Part shown: positions 17,901-26,075 of the stretch, in pieces
How positions within the stretch are numbered: position 1 is the stretch's first letter
Layout of the letters: each line of letters begins with the position of its first letter
Source of the DNA: Psychromarinibacter sp048262455
Lineage (GTDB): Bacteria; Pseudomonadota; Alphaproteobacteria; Rhodobacterales; Rhodobacteraceae
Direction: 5' to 3'
Assembly (NCBI GenBank): GCA_048262455.1
Contig: JBLXFD010000004.1
Location: 62,001-126,000, forward strand
DNA length: 64,000 nt
Notes under the pieces: model-generated
Told to the model about the DNA's origin: nothing
The model's database searches: none
The model's input: only the letters and a program-made list of their open reading frames with translations
Made by a program: the position numbers and the translations under genes

Positions 17901-17921
17901 TTGGTATATAAACGATACCAA
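17901..17921. promoter_or_regulatory. TTGGTAT-N7-ATACCAA operator before orphan dctP
   Basis: A perfect 7-bp inverted repeat with a 7-base spacer, 41 bases upstream of the dctP ATG at 17963. A TTGACC hexamer at 17892-17897 immediately upstream could be a -35 box, which would put the dyad across the core promoter. The half-site is the same as in the 14542-14561 dyad. Confidence 0.6.
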
Positions 17922-17962
17922 CGGGTACAAGGTGCCTTTCGCGCCTTCCTGGGAGGAACATC

Positions 17963-19012
17963 ATGAAGATCACGAGACGAGGCGCGCTTGGCGCGTTCAA
18001 GGGTCTGGCGGCCGCCGCCGCACTGCTGGCCACCTCGGCGCCGCTGATGGCCGAGCCGGAGGTCACCATCCGGTACTCGCCCTGGCTGTCGGCCAACTCC
18101 GCCATCCACACCGGCCTGCTGCGCCCCTGGATCGAGGAGGTGGAGCGCGTCACCGAGGGCCGCGTGACGGTGGAGTTCCTGCCCAAGGCCGTCGGCAAGC
18201 CGGCCGAGCAGTTCGACGTGGTTCGTGACGGGCTGGCCGACATGGGCGTGATCCTGCCCGGCTACACCCCCGGCCGCTTCCCGCTGCTGGAGATGGGCGA
18301 GCTGCCCTTCCTGTCCGAGGACGCCGCGGTGATCGCCCCCGCCTTCTACCGCGCCTACGAACAGCATATCGCGCCGCTGGACCCGCTGAAGGGCACCCAC
18401 CTGCTGACGATCTTCTCGACCACGCCCAGCCAGCTGGTCACCAACAAGCCGATCGGCGACAGCGTCGAGGACCTGCAGGGCCTGAAGCTGCGCGCCCCGA
18501 CCGTCACCAGCATCGAAGTGATCAACGCGCTTGGCGCGGTGCCGGTGCAGAAGTCGGTGACCGAGATGTACGAGATGGCCTCCACCGGCATCGTCGACGG
18601 CACCTTCTTCTCGCGCTCGGCGGTCCGCGACTGGAACCTCGCCGGGCTGCTGTCGCACATGACGCAGGTGCCGGGCGGCTTCGGCCAGCCGGTGATGGCC
18701 TTCCTGCTGAACGAGGACGTCTGGAACCGCATCTCCGAACAGGACCGCGCCGCGATCATGGAGATCTCGGGCGAGGAACTGGCCCGCAAGGCCGGCGCAA
18801 ACTACGCCGCCTCGGACGCGGACGCGGTGGCGGAGATCACCGAGGGCGGCCTGAAGATCGAGGATGCCAGCCCGGCCTTCGTCGAGGCGGTGAAGACCCA
18901 GCTTGCCCCGGTCGAGGCGGACTGGATCGCCCGCGCCAAGGCCGAGGGCCTGGAAGATCCGGCGGCCGCGCTGTCCAGCTTCCGCGAGGACATGGCGAAA
19001 AGCGGCAGCTGA
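17963..19012 (+). CDS. dctP: orphan TRAP substrate-binding protein DctP
   Basis: A 349-aa periplasmic binding protein with no permease genes beside it. The blocks PKAVGKPAEQFDVVRDGLAD, GYTPGRF and LKLRAP closely match the DctP at 9266-10294, so the two are paralogues. The signal peptide begins with a twin-arginine-like TRRGALGAFKG, unlike the Sec-type signal of the paralogue. It has its own operator upstream and a hairpin downstream. It probably supplies an alternative ligand specificity to the DctQM pair at 7441-9242. Confidence 0.94.
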   Translation: MKITRRGALGAFKGLAAAAALLATSAPLMAEPEVTIRYSPWLSANSAIHTGLLRPWIEEVERVTEGRVTVEFLPKAVGKPAEQFDVVRDGLADMGVILPGYTPGRFPLLEMGELPFLSEDAAVIAPAFYRAYEQHIAPLDPLKGTHLLTIFSTTPSQLVTNKPIGDSVEDLQGLKLRAPTVTSIEVINALGAVPVQKSVTEMYEMASTGIVDGTFFSRSAVRDWNLAGLLSHMTQVPGGFGQPVMAFLLNEDVWNRISEQDRAAIMEISGEELARKAGANYAASDADAVAEITEGGLKIEDASPAFVEAVKTQLAPVEADWIARAKAEGLEDPAAALSSFREDMAKSGS

Positions 19013-19050
19013 CCCGGCCCATGCCGACCAACCGTCAAATCAACCATCGC

Positions 19051-19071
19051 AAGGCCCCCGCGCGGGGCCTT
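19051..19071 (+). terminator. hairpin after orphan dctP
   Basis: An 8-bp stem (AAGGCCCC with GGGGCCTT) around a 5-base loop, 38 bases after the dctP stop. The following sequence is not T-rich, so it may act as a 3'-end stabiliser or partial terminator. Confidence 0.5.
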
Positions 19072-19094
19072 GCTGCATTGTGCCGGGGCCCGCG

Positions 19095-20297
19095 ATGACC
19101 GCACCTTCGCGGGCTGAGTTCCGCCGCCTGCGCCCGGTGCTCTGCCTCGACGATTTCGAGACCGCCGCCCGCCGCCACCTGCCCCGGCCCCTGTTCGCCT
19201 ACGTCTCCGGCGCGGCAGAGACCGACGCCGCCCTGCGCGACAACCGGGGAGTCTTCGGCGAGATCGGCCTGCTGCCCCGCGCGCTGACCGACGTGCGGGC
19301 GCGGACCTGCGAGACGCCGCTGCTGGGGCGCCTGCGCGCCCTGCCCTTCGGCATCGCCCCCATGGGCATGTGCGGGCTGACGGGCTTTGAAAGCGACCTG
19401 GCCATGGCCCGCGCGGCGCGGCGGGCGAACATCCCCTACGCGCTCAGCTCCGCTTCGCTGGTCCCGATGGAGGAGGTGGCGGCGGCGAACCCGGATGCCT
19501 GGTACCAGTTCTACCCATCTTTCCCGCCCGAACGCCTGCACGAGATGCTGGACCGCATCGCCGCCGCCGGCTTCGGCACGCTGGTGGTGACGGTGGACAC
19601 CGCGATGGTGCCGAGCCGCGAGAACAACATCCGCGCCGGCTTCCGCATCCCCTTCGCCCCCAGCGCCGGGCTGCTCTGGCAGGGGCTGACCCACCCGCGC
19701 TGGACCTGCGGCACCTTCCTGCGCGGCCTCGCCCGCCGCGGCCCGCCGCGCTTCGTCAACGCCGGCCCGGTGGCGCGGGAGGGCGGCGCCCTGCTGGCGC
19801 GGCGGCCGCCGAAAAGCTACGCGGGCCGCGACTGGATGACCTGGGACACCATGCGCGAGATCCGCGGCCGCTGGCCCGGGCCGATGATCCTGAAGGGCCT
19901 GCTGCACCCCGGCGACGTCACCCTGGCGCGCGAGGCCGGGATGGACGGCGTGATCCTGTCCAACCACGGCGGCCGGCAGTTGGACCACGCCGTCTCGCCC
20001 CTGCGGCTGCTGCCGCTGGCCAAGCAGCTGGCGGGCGCGATGCCGGTGATGATCGACAGCGGCTTCCGCCGCGGCACCGACATCCTGAAGGCCTTCGCCC
20101 TTGGCGCCGACTTCGCCTTCATCGGCCGCCCCTTCAACTACGCCGCCGCGCTGGCGGGAGAGGCCGGCGTCGACCACGCCGTCGGGCTGCTGCGGACGGA
20201 GCTGATGGCGGACCTGGGGATGCTGGGGGTGACGGCGCCGGGGGAGATGTCGGAGGGGCACCTGCTGCTGGGGGGCTTCAGGGCGGTGGAAGGTTGA
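19095..20297 (+). CDS. FMN-dependent alpha-hydroxyacid oxidase/dehydrogenase
   Basis: A 400-aa TIM-barrel flavoenzyme of the lactate/mandelate/glycolate oxidase family. It oxidises an (S)-2-hydroxyacid to the 2-oxoacid. The SNHGGRQLD motif holds the catalytic histidine and the substrate-binding arginine, and the GIAPMGMCG and DSGFRRGTD segments bind FMN. I chose the ATG at 19095; the frame is open further upstream but that would run through the hairpin at 19051. Its product would suit the ThDP decarboxylase-like enzyme at 5188-6831. Confidence 0.9.
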   Translation: MTAPSRAEFRRLRPVLCLDDFETAARRHLPRPLFAYVSGAAETDAALRDNRGVFGEIGLLPRALTDVRARTCETPLLGRLRALPFGIAPMGMCGLTGFESDLAMARAARRANIPYALSSASLVPMEEVAAANPDAWYQFYPSFPPERLHEMLDRIAAAGFGTLVVTVDTAMVPSRENNIRAGFRIPFAPSAGLLWQGLTHPRWTCGTFLRGLARRGPPRFVNAGPVAREGGALLARRPPKSYAGRDWMTWDTMREIRGRWPGPMILKGLLHPGDVTLAREAGMDGVILSNHGGRQLDHAVSPLRLLPLAKQLAGAMPVMIDSGFRRGTDILKAFALGADFAFIGRPFNYAAALAGEAGVDHAVGLLRTELMADLGMLGVTAPGEMSEGHLLLGGFRAVEG

Positions 20298-20346
20298 GAG
20301 CCAAGGCGGGAGAGACGCGCAGTGCGACCCCCGCCCTTATCCAGCT

Positions 20347-20508
20347 TCAATTCCCCCGCGACCCGCAACCGGACGAACACTTCGGACCCGGGCCGCGCAT
20401 GTAGTGGCGCTCCGGCGCGTACCCATCCGGACGCAGGCCGGCCAGCCGGGCGCGCGCCCTGCGAAAGGCCCGGATCACCGGTGCCAGTATCGTCTGCCCC
20501 CCGGTCAC
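20347..20508 (-). CDS. 53-aa basic protein coupled to the sulfatase
   Basis: A small gene with a GTG start overlapping the sulfatase stop (GTGA). It encodes an arginine-rich peptide ending in the cysteine motif KCSSGCGSRGN, with C44 and C48. Codon third positions are strongly GC-biased as in neighbouring genes, which supports real coding. I do not recognise the family. The overlap with the sulfatase stop suggests co-translation and a possible accessory role, such as metal or thiol chemistry. The 39 bases beyond its end show nothing further. Confidence 0.5.
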   Translation of the reverse strand: MTGGQTILAPVIRAFRRARARLAGLRPDGYAPERHYMRGPGPKCSSGCGSRGN

Positions 20509-22046
20509 GCCGCCCGCCTCCGCGCGGCTAGGACCTTCGCGCTGTCATGCCGGGGCGTGTCGCCGATCTCGGCCATCTTGTCGTCCAAACGCGCGAGCAT
20601 GTCGGCGAAGACCGCGTCGTGCGCCGGGTCGTCGGCGAGGTTGACCAGCTCGTTGGGGTCCTGCTGGCAATCGAACAGCTCCCACTCCGGGGGCTCGTCG
20701 CCGTCGTTGGCGCCGATCTGGCCCAGGGCCTCGTTGTACCAGTAGATCAGCTTGTAGCGGGCGCCGCGCACGCCGTAGTGGGCGAAGGCGTTGTGGATCT
20801 CGTCCTTGTGCATCCAGTAGCGATGGTAGGCGACGTCCTGCCATTCCGGCCCGGTGCGATCTTCCCACAGCGGCGCAAGGCTGGCGCCCTGCATGTAGGT
20901 CGGGATCCTCGTTTCGGCGTAGTCCAGAAAGGTGGGCGCGAAGTCGACGTTGCAGGCGATGCCGGTGCCGACGGTGCCGGCCGCGATCTTGCGGGGATAG
21001 CGCACGAGGAAGGGCATCTGCAGGCTTTCCTCGTACATGAAGCGCTTGTCGAACCAGCCGTGCTCTCCCAGGAAGAAGCCCTGGTCCGAGGTGTAGATGA
21101 CGATGGTGTCCTCGGTCAGCCCGTTCTGGTCGAGGTAGTCGAGCAGCCGCCCGACGTTGTCGTCGATGCCCGCGATCGTGCGCAGGTAGCGCTTGATGTA
21201 CCGCTGGTACTTGAACAGGTCGAGCGCGCGGGCGGTCTCGAAGGTGTAGGTCTCGCCGGTGGCGCGGTCGATCAGCACCAGCCCGCGGTGGTCGTCCGGC
21301 ACCTTGCGCATGTCCGAACCCGGCTTTTCCTTCGCCCCGATCTCCGCCCCGCCCTCCGGCAGCACGAGGCCGAGGTCCTCGTAGGTCATGTCCTGGCGCA
21401 CGCGCATCTTTGCAGCGGCGGCGGCGGCGGCGCGGTTGGCGTAGTCGTCGTCGTAGGTCTCGGGCACCGGCAGGTCATCGGCGTATAGGCCGTTGTAGCG
21501 CGGGTGCGGCACGAAGGGGCGGTGCGGCGCCTTGTGGTGGCACATCATGAAGAACGGGCGGTCCGCGTCGCGCCGGTCGAGGAAGTCGATGCATTTGTCG
21601 GTGATGATGTCGCTGGCATAGCCCGGCTCCACCGTTTCGCCGCCGGGGCCGATCATCACCGGGTCGAAGTAGTCCCCCTGCCCCGGCAGCACCGACCATT
21701 CGTCGAACCCGGTCGGCTCGTGCGCGCTGCCCTCGCCCAGGTGCCACTTGCCGAACATCGCCGTCTGGTAGCCGGACTCGCGCAGGTGCTTGGCGACGTT
21801 GGGCAGGCGGTTGTCGATATGGGTGTCGAGGGTGGTGACAAGGTTCACGTGGTTGTGGGTGCCGGTCAGGATCGCCGCGCGCGAGGGCGTGCAGATCGAG
21901 TTGGTCACGTAGCAATGGTCCAGCCGCATGCCTTCCCGCGCCAGACGGTCGATATGGGGGGTCTGGTTCAACCCCGAGCCGTAGGCCGAGATGGCCGAGG
22001 CGGCGTGGTCGTCCGACATGATGAAGATGATGTTGGGCCGTGTCAT
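20505..22046 (-). CDS. sulfatase 1 (type I, Cys-type)
   Basis: A 513-aa arylsulfatase-family hydrolase. The signature SICTPSRAAILTG carries C52, the residue oxidised to formylglycine, and matches the sulfatase consensus fully. Metal ligands are seen in SDDH near residue 11 and in TSDQG about residue 320. It begins directly with MTRPNIIFIM and has no signal peptide, so it is predicted to be cytoplasmic. It ends on an overlapping GTG of a small gene and is preceded, after 13 bases, by the ROK regulator. No formylglycine-generating enzyme lies in this window. The substrate is unknown. Confidence 0.93.
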   Translation of the reverse strand: MTRPNIIFIMSDDHAASAISAYGSGLNQTPHIDRLAREGMRLDHCYVTNSICTPSRAAILTGTHNHVNLVTTLDTHIDNRLPNVAKHLRESGYQTAMFGKWHLGEGSAHEPTGFDEWSVLPGQGDYFDPVMIGPGGETVEPGYASDIITDKCIDFLDRRDADRPFFMMCHHKAPHRPFVPHPRYNGLYADDLPVPETYDDDYANRAAAAAAAKMRVRQDMTYEDLGLVLPEGGAEIGAKEKPGSDMRKVPDDHRGLVLIDRATGETYTFETARALDLFKYQRYIKRYLRTIAGIDDNVGRLLDYLDQNGLTEDTIVIYTSDQGFFLGEHGWFDKRFMYEESLQMPFLVRYPRKIAAGTVGTGIACNVDFAPTFLDYAETRIPTYMQGASLAPLWEDRTGPEWQDVAYHRYWMHKDEIHNAFAHYGVRGARYKLIYWYNEALGQIGANDGDEPPEWELFDCQQDPNELVNLADDPAHDAVFADMLARLDDKMAEIGDTPRHDSAKVLAARRRAA

Positions 22047-22059
22047 GGGGTTCCCTGGG

Positions 22060-23187
22060 TTAACGAAGCGACGGGGCCGCGGCCGGCCCGTTCCGGTAGA
22101 AGAATCTGTCCAGCGCGACCGAGGCCGCGCCGCGCAGGCCGACGGGGTCGTGCAGGCGCGAGACCTCGATCGTCAGTGCCCGGCGGTGCTGCGGCATCAC
22201 GCGCGGCGGCAGGTCGCGGCGCAGGGCCTCGAGAAAGGCGGCCGGCGCCTTCGCCAGCGAGCCGCCAAGCACCAGGCGTTCCGGCGCAAGCAGGGTGACG
22301 GAGGTCGACAGGGCCGACAGCAGGTGCTCGTAGATCCGCGGCCAGTCCGCCGTCTGCATCGCCGCGGCGAGAAGGTCGCCCGCGTCTGCGCTCGAGCCGC
22401 CGAGTACCTTCCGCAGCGGCTGCTCGGAAAAGTACATCTCCAGGCATCCCTCGCCGCCGCAGCGGCACCTGCGGCCGCCCGGCTCCACGACGATGTGCCC
22501 GATCTCCACCGGACGCCGCCCGCCGGAGGTGCCGCGCTCCGCGAACCCTCCGCCGATGCCCTTTCCCAGCAGCACGTAAAGAAGGCTCTCCGCCCCTTCC
22601 CCGTCGCCGTAGAAGGCCGCGGCCATGGCGATGGCGGTGGCGTTGTGCTCCAGCGTCGCCGGCAGGCCAAGCGCCTCCTCGAAGGCGTCGGCGACGGGCA
22701 CGTCGGACCAGCCCGCGTAGGTGGAGTTGGTGTTGACCCGCCCGGCCGCATCGACGCCGCCCGGCACGCCGATTCCGACCCCGAGCAGACGTTTCATCGG
22801 AAGACCGCTGGCGGCGATCACCTCTCTCGCCATCTCGATGCAGCGCGAAAGGACGGTGTCCACGGGGGCGCCCAGGTCGAAGCTGAAGCTTTGTTCGCCG
22901 CGAATGGTCATCCCCAGATCCGACAGCGCGGCGTGCACCCGGCCCGCACCGATGTCGACGGCAAGAACCGATCGCGCCCCGGGCCGCAAGGCGAGTGCGG
23001 TGGCCGGGCGCCCCAGCGCCTTGCCCTGCTGTTCGGGCGCGCTTGCCACCAGCCCGGCGGCATCCAGCTGTGCCGTCAGCTTGGTGACCCCGGCAGAGGA
23101 AAGGCCGGTGAGTCGCGACAGCTCTGCGCGGGACAAAGGCCCGGCATCGCGCAGCATCGTCAGGATTTCCCCGGTCCCGTTCGGCAT
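22060..23187 (-). CDS. ROK-family transcriptional regulator
   Basis: A 375-aa protein with an N-terminal winged helix-turn-helix (about residues 10-60) and a C-terminal ROK sugar-kinase-like domain. The zinc motif RCGGEGC is present. The kinase active-site segment reads EHNATAIAM where kinases have END(A)N, so the catalytic aspartate is missing and the domain should sense a sugar ligand without phosphorylating it. I chose the ATG at 23187 (AAGGA upstream) over a TTG at 23193. It is co-transcribed with sulfatase 1 and divergent from sulfatase 2; a 25-bp dyad covers its start region. Confidence 0.93.
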   Translation of the reverse strand: MPNGTGEILTMLRDAGPLSRAELSRLTGLSSAGVTKLTAQLDAAGLVASAPEQQGKALGRPATALALRPGARSVLAVDIGAGRVHAALSDLGMTIRGEQSFSFDLGAPVDTVLSRCIEMAREVIAASGLPMKRLLGVGIGVPGGVDAAGRVNTNSTYAGWSDVPVADAFEEALGLPATLEHNATAIAMAAAFYGDGEGAESLLYVLLGKGIGGGFAERGTSGGRRPVEIGHIVVEPGGRRCRCGGEGCLEMYFSEQPLRKVLGGSSADAGDLLAAAMQTADWPRIYEHLLSALSTSVTLLAPERLVLGGSLAKAPAAFLEALRRDLPPRVMPQHRRALTIEVSRLHDPVGLRGAASVALDRFFYRNGPAAAPSLR

Positions 23188-23196
23188 GTCCAATCC

Positions 23197-23221
23197 TTAG
23201 TTTCCTCACCGAGTAAAATAA
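23197..23221. promoter_or_regulatory. 25-bp NagC/Mlc-like operator for the ROK repressor
   Basis: An inverted repeat centred on 23209. The two 12-base arms match at 9 of 12 positions (TTA-TTT-CTC and its complement GAG-AAA-TAA). The TTA/TTT...AAA/TAA layout is that of E. coli NagC and Mlc sites. It lies 10 bases upstream of the ROK ATG, over the ribosome-binding region, and within the 204-base gap shared with sulfatase 2, so it could repress both directions. Confidence 0.65.
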
Positions 23222-23391
23222 CTGTCTGGCGGTGTCAACGCAGGCAGCCAATGCAAGAATCCCCGGCCAGCGCGGTATGAATTTTTTCAATACCTCACGC
23301 GATACAATTCGATTTTCTATTTCAGCCCACAGTTCCTAGGGTCCCCGAAACGCATGGCTTCGAACGCCACGACTCAACAGGGAGCACATCG

Positions 23392-24984
23392 GTGAAGACG
23401 ATCTTCGTTCTTTTCGATTCACTGAATCGGCTGGCCATCGCGCCTTACGGGGCCGACCCCCAGACGACTCCTAACTTCGCCCGTTTCGCCCGGCGCGCCG
23501 TGACCTTCGACAATCACTACGCCGGCTCCCTGCCCTGCATGCCGGCGCGGCGCGACATGCAGACCGGGCGGCTGAACATGATGCACCGCCCCTGGGGCCC
23601 GCTGGAGCCGTTCGACAACTCCTACGCCCGGGAACTCAGCACCGCGGGCGTCTATACCCACCTGGTTACCGATCATTACCATTACTTCGAGCCGGGCGGC
23701 GCGGGCTATGCGCAGGCCTTCGACAGCTGGTCCTTCAAGCGCGGGCAGGAATACGACCCGGTGACGGTGCAGGCTGCCCCCGACGTCGCCGCCCTTCGCC
23801 CCCGCTACGACGCGCGCCACTACCCGCTGGAGCGGCTTGGGGAGGGAACCCTCACCCACCGTTCAAGCGATCCGCTTGCCTACCGGCGGATGCAGCACGC
23901 CCTCAACGCTGAACACATGACGGAGGAGCGGGACTACCCCCTCGCACAATGCTTCGACGCGTCCTTCGAGTTCCTGAACGCCAACAAGGACGCCGATCGC
24001 TGGCTGCTGCAGCTGGAGTGTTTCGACCCGCACGAGCCCTTCCTGGCAGCAGAGCGGTTCCGCGCCGGCGATGCCGCCGACCGCCCGGTGCTGGACTGGC
24101 CGCCCTACGAGAAGGTCTCTGGCACGCCGGAAGAGGTGGCCGCGGTCCGCGAGAACTACGGCGCGCTGCTGCGCATGTGCGACGACTACTTCGGACGGCT
24201 CCTCGATTGGATGGACGCCACGGACGCCTGGGACGACACCTGCCTGATCCTCAGCACCGACCACGGCTACCTGCTGGGCGAGCATGAATGGTGGGGCAAG
24301 AACAAGATGCCCTGCTACGAGGAGGTGGCCCATATCCCGCTGATGGTCTGGCACCCGGACCACGCGACGCAGGCGGGCACCCGCCGCGCGGTGGTCACGC
24401 AGTCGATGGACCTGATGCCCACGCTTTGCGAGCTGAACGGCGTCGCCGTGCCGGACGAGGCGCGCGGCCGGTCGATCCTGCCGCACCTGGCAGAGCCCGA
24501 TGCCCCGGCGGACGGCAGATGCGTTGTCTATGGGCTGTTCGGCGGGCCGCTGGGCATCTGCGACGGCACCTACAGCTACATCCACTACCCGACCTCGACC
24601 GCCATCGACGCGCTCAACATGTACACGCTGACCCCGCAGCACATGACCGAAGACTTCTCGGCCGAGGAACTCTCGCAGGCCGAGATGACAGCGCCGCTCG
24701 ACTTCACCAAGGGCGCGCGGGTGATGTGCGTGCCGGTGGCGCGCGCGGTCAAGGAAGCGGGGTTCGCCGCGGCCGCCGTAAATCCGGCCGGCAGCGCGCT
24801 TTACGACCTGCGCGTCGACCCGGGCCAGCAGCAGCCGATCACCGCGCCGGGCACGGTTGCCCGGATGCAGCGGGAACTGGCGGCGGAGTTCGCGCGCCAC
24901 GACGCGCCCCCGGAAATCTACGACTACTACGGGCTCGAGAAAGAACGACTTTACCAATCCACACCACGACGCTCGGTCGGGTAG
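23392..24984 (+). CDS. sulfatase 2 (divergent sulfatase-like hydrolase)
   Basis: A 530-aa alkaline-phosphatase-superfamily protein with a GTG start at 23392 and GGGAG upstream. The active-site loop reads LPCMPARRD (C49), a CxPxR site that fits formylglycine formation but deviates from the standard sulfatase signature. The N-terminal metal motif is LFDSLN, with serine where most have a second aspartate. The distal site STDHGYLLGEHEWWGK is intact. There is no signal peptide. It lies 23 bases upstream of tctC, so it is the first gene of a sulfatase-tctCBA operon. Confidence 0.88.
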   Translation: MKTIFVLFDSLNRLAIAPYGADPQTTPNFARFARRAVTFDNHYAGSLPCMPARRDMQTGRLNMMHRPWGPLEPFDNSYARELSTAGVYTHLVTDHYHYFEPGGAGYAQAFDSWSFKRGQEYDPVTVQAAPDVAALRPRYDARHYPLERLGEGTLTHRSSDPLAYRRMQHALNAEHMTEERDYPLAQCFDASFEFLNANKDADRWLLQLECFDPHEPFLAAERFRAGDAADRPVLDWPPYEKVSGTPEEVAAVRENYGALLRMCDDYFGRLLDWMDATDAWDDTCLILSTDHGYLLGEHEWWGKNKMPCYEEVAHIPLMVWHPDHATQAGTRRAVVTQSMDLMPTLCELNGVAVPDEARGRSILPHLAEPDAPADGRCVVYGLFGGPLGICDGTYSYIHYPTSTAIDALNMYTLTPQHMTEDFSAEELSQAEMTAPLDFTKGARVMCVPVARAVKEAGFAAAAVNPAGSALYDLRVDPGQQQPITAPGTVARMQRELAAEFARHDAPPEIYDYYGLEKERLYQSTPRRSVG

Positions 24985-25007
24985 GATCATCACTGAGGAG
25001 GAACACC

Positions 25008-25997
25008 ATGAAGTACACACGCAAGCTTACGGCCGTACTTGCCGGCGCGCTGCTCGCCGCCGGACCGGCGGTTGCCGGCGACTACCCGGACCGCAACATC
25101 GAGATCATCTTCCCCTGGGGCCCCGGCACCGCCCTGTCCGCCGTCCAGGTGATCGCCGAAGGCATGGGCGCGGAGCTTGGCGTCTCGCTTCCCGTGGTGT
25201 CCAACCCCGGCGCGGCGGGCGTGCGGGCGGTTCAGACCGGCCTCGACCGCGCGGCGGACGGCTACACGATCATCGACAACTGGGTCGCGCCGCTGGTGCT
25301 TCAGCCCATTCTCGGCAACGCCGACTGGTCCGCCGACGACTTCGTGCCGCTCTGGTCGGGCGTCACGGTGCCGTTCGCCATCGCCGTGCGCAAGGACGAC
25401 GACCGTTTCCCGGACTTCACCGCCTTCGTCGAGCACATGAAGGCCAACCCGGGCCGCGTCCGCTACTCCTCGGGCAGCTACGGCAACCTGCCGCACATGA
25501 TCATGGCGCAGACGATGCGGGCCAACGGCGTCTACGCGCGCAACATTCCCTACCAGCAGGACGGTGACGCGCTGAAGGACCTGCGCGCCGGGGTGATCGA
25601 CTACATGTTCGTCTCGCCCGCCACCTACGCCGCCAACAGCGACGCCTTCAAGGCGCTGGTCGTGCTCAACGAAGACGAGGGCGTGCGCCAGTACTTCGAC
25701 GACGCGCCGCTGGTTTCCTCCTTCGGCACCGACATCGGGCTGACCGGGCTGGCGCCCATGGGCTGGCACTGGTTCACCGTCCATCCCGACACCCCCGAAG
25801 AGCACGTCGAGGTCCTGCGCAACGCCATGGAAGCCGCGCTCAACAACCCCGAGGTGATCGACCGGCTGGTGAAGCTGAACTTCTTCGTGCCCAAGCTGCC
25901 GCCGGAAGAGTTCGTGGCCACCATCAACAACGTGCGCGAGCAGCTGACCGCCGCCGCCGACGCCGTTGAATGGGAACGGGCGCAACTGGGGCAGTAG
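25008..25997 (+). CDS. tctC: tripartite tricarboxylate transporter binding protein TctC
   Basis: A 329-aa periplasmic binding protein with a Sec signal to about residue 23 (AAGPAVAG). The fold motifs YPDRNIEIIFPWGPG and NPGAAGVRAVQ are typical of Bug/TctC receptors, which bind carboxylates through main-chain contacts. A strong GAGGAGGAAC ribosome site precedes it. It is followed by a hairpin and then tctB and tctA. A substrate that is also handled by the upstream sulfatase is inferred from the operon. Confidence 0.92.
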   Translation: MKYTRKLTAVLAGALLAAGPAVAGDYPDRNIEIIFPWGPGTALSAVQVIAEGMGAELGVSLPVVSNPGAAGVRAVQTGLDRAADGYTIIDNWVAPLVLQPILGNADWSADDFVPLWSGVTVPFAIAVRKDDDRFPDFTAFVEHMKANPGRVRYSSGSYGNLPHMIMAQTMRANGVYARNIPYQQDGDALKDLRAGVIDYMFVSPATYAANSDAFKALVVLNEDEGVRQYFDDAPLVSSFGTDIGLTGLAPMGWHWFTVHPDTPEEHVEVLRNAMEAALNNPEVIDRLVKLNFFVPKLPPEEFVATINNVREQLTAAADAVEWERAQLGQ

Positions 25998-26009
25998 GCC
26001 CTTCACGAC

Positions 26010-26034
26010 GGCCGGCGCCCGCAAAGCGCCGGCC
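26010..26034 (+). terminator. intra-operon hairpin tctC/tctB
   Basis: A 9-bp GC stem (GGCCGGCGC with GCGCCGGCC) around a 7-base loop, 13 bases after the tctC stop and 42 bases before tctB. It has no T-run and probably attenuates or stabilises so that binding protein is made in excess of permease. Confidence 0.6.
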
Positions 26035-26075
26035 GGCCTTGCCATGTTCATCCAGATCCGGGGAGGAGAAGGACG

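Noticed and set aside
5188..20297. A complete mandelate/benzoylformate pathway
   Set aside because: The hydroxyacid oxidase and ThDP enzyme would fit, but they lie at opposite ends of the cluster, no benzaldehyde dehydrogenase is present, and the ThDP sequence does not settle the subtype.
20322..20531. Plus-strand 69-codon frame in the gap after the hydroxyacid oxidase
   Set aside because: Composition is proline/arginine-rich and no ribosome site precedes it. The minus-strand 53-aa frame, coupled to the sulfatase stop, is the better reading.
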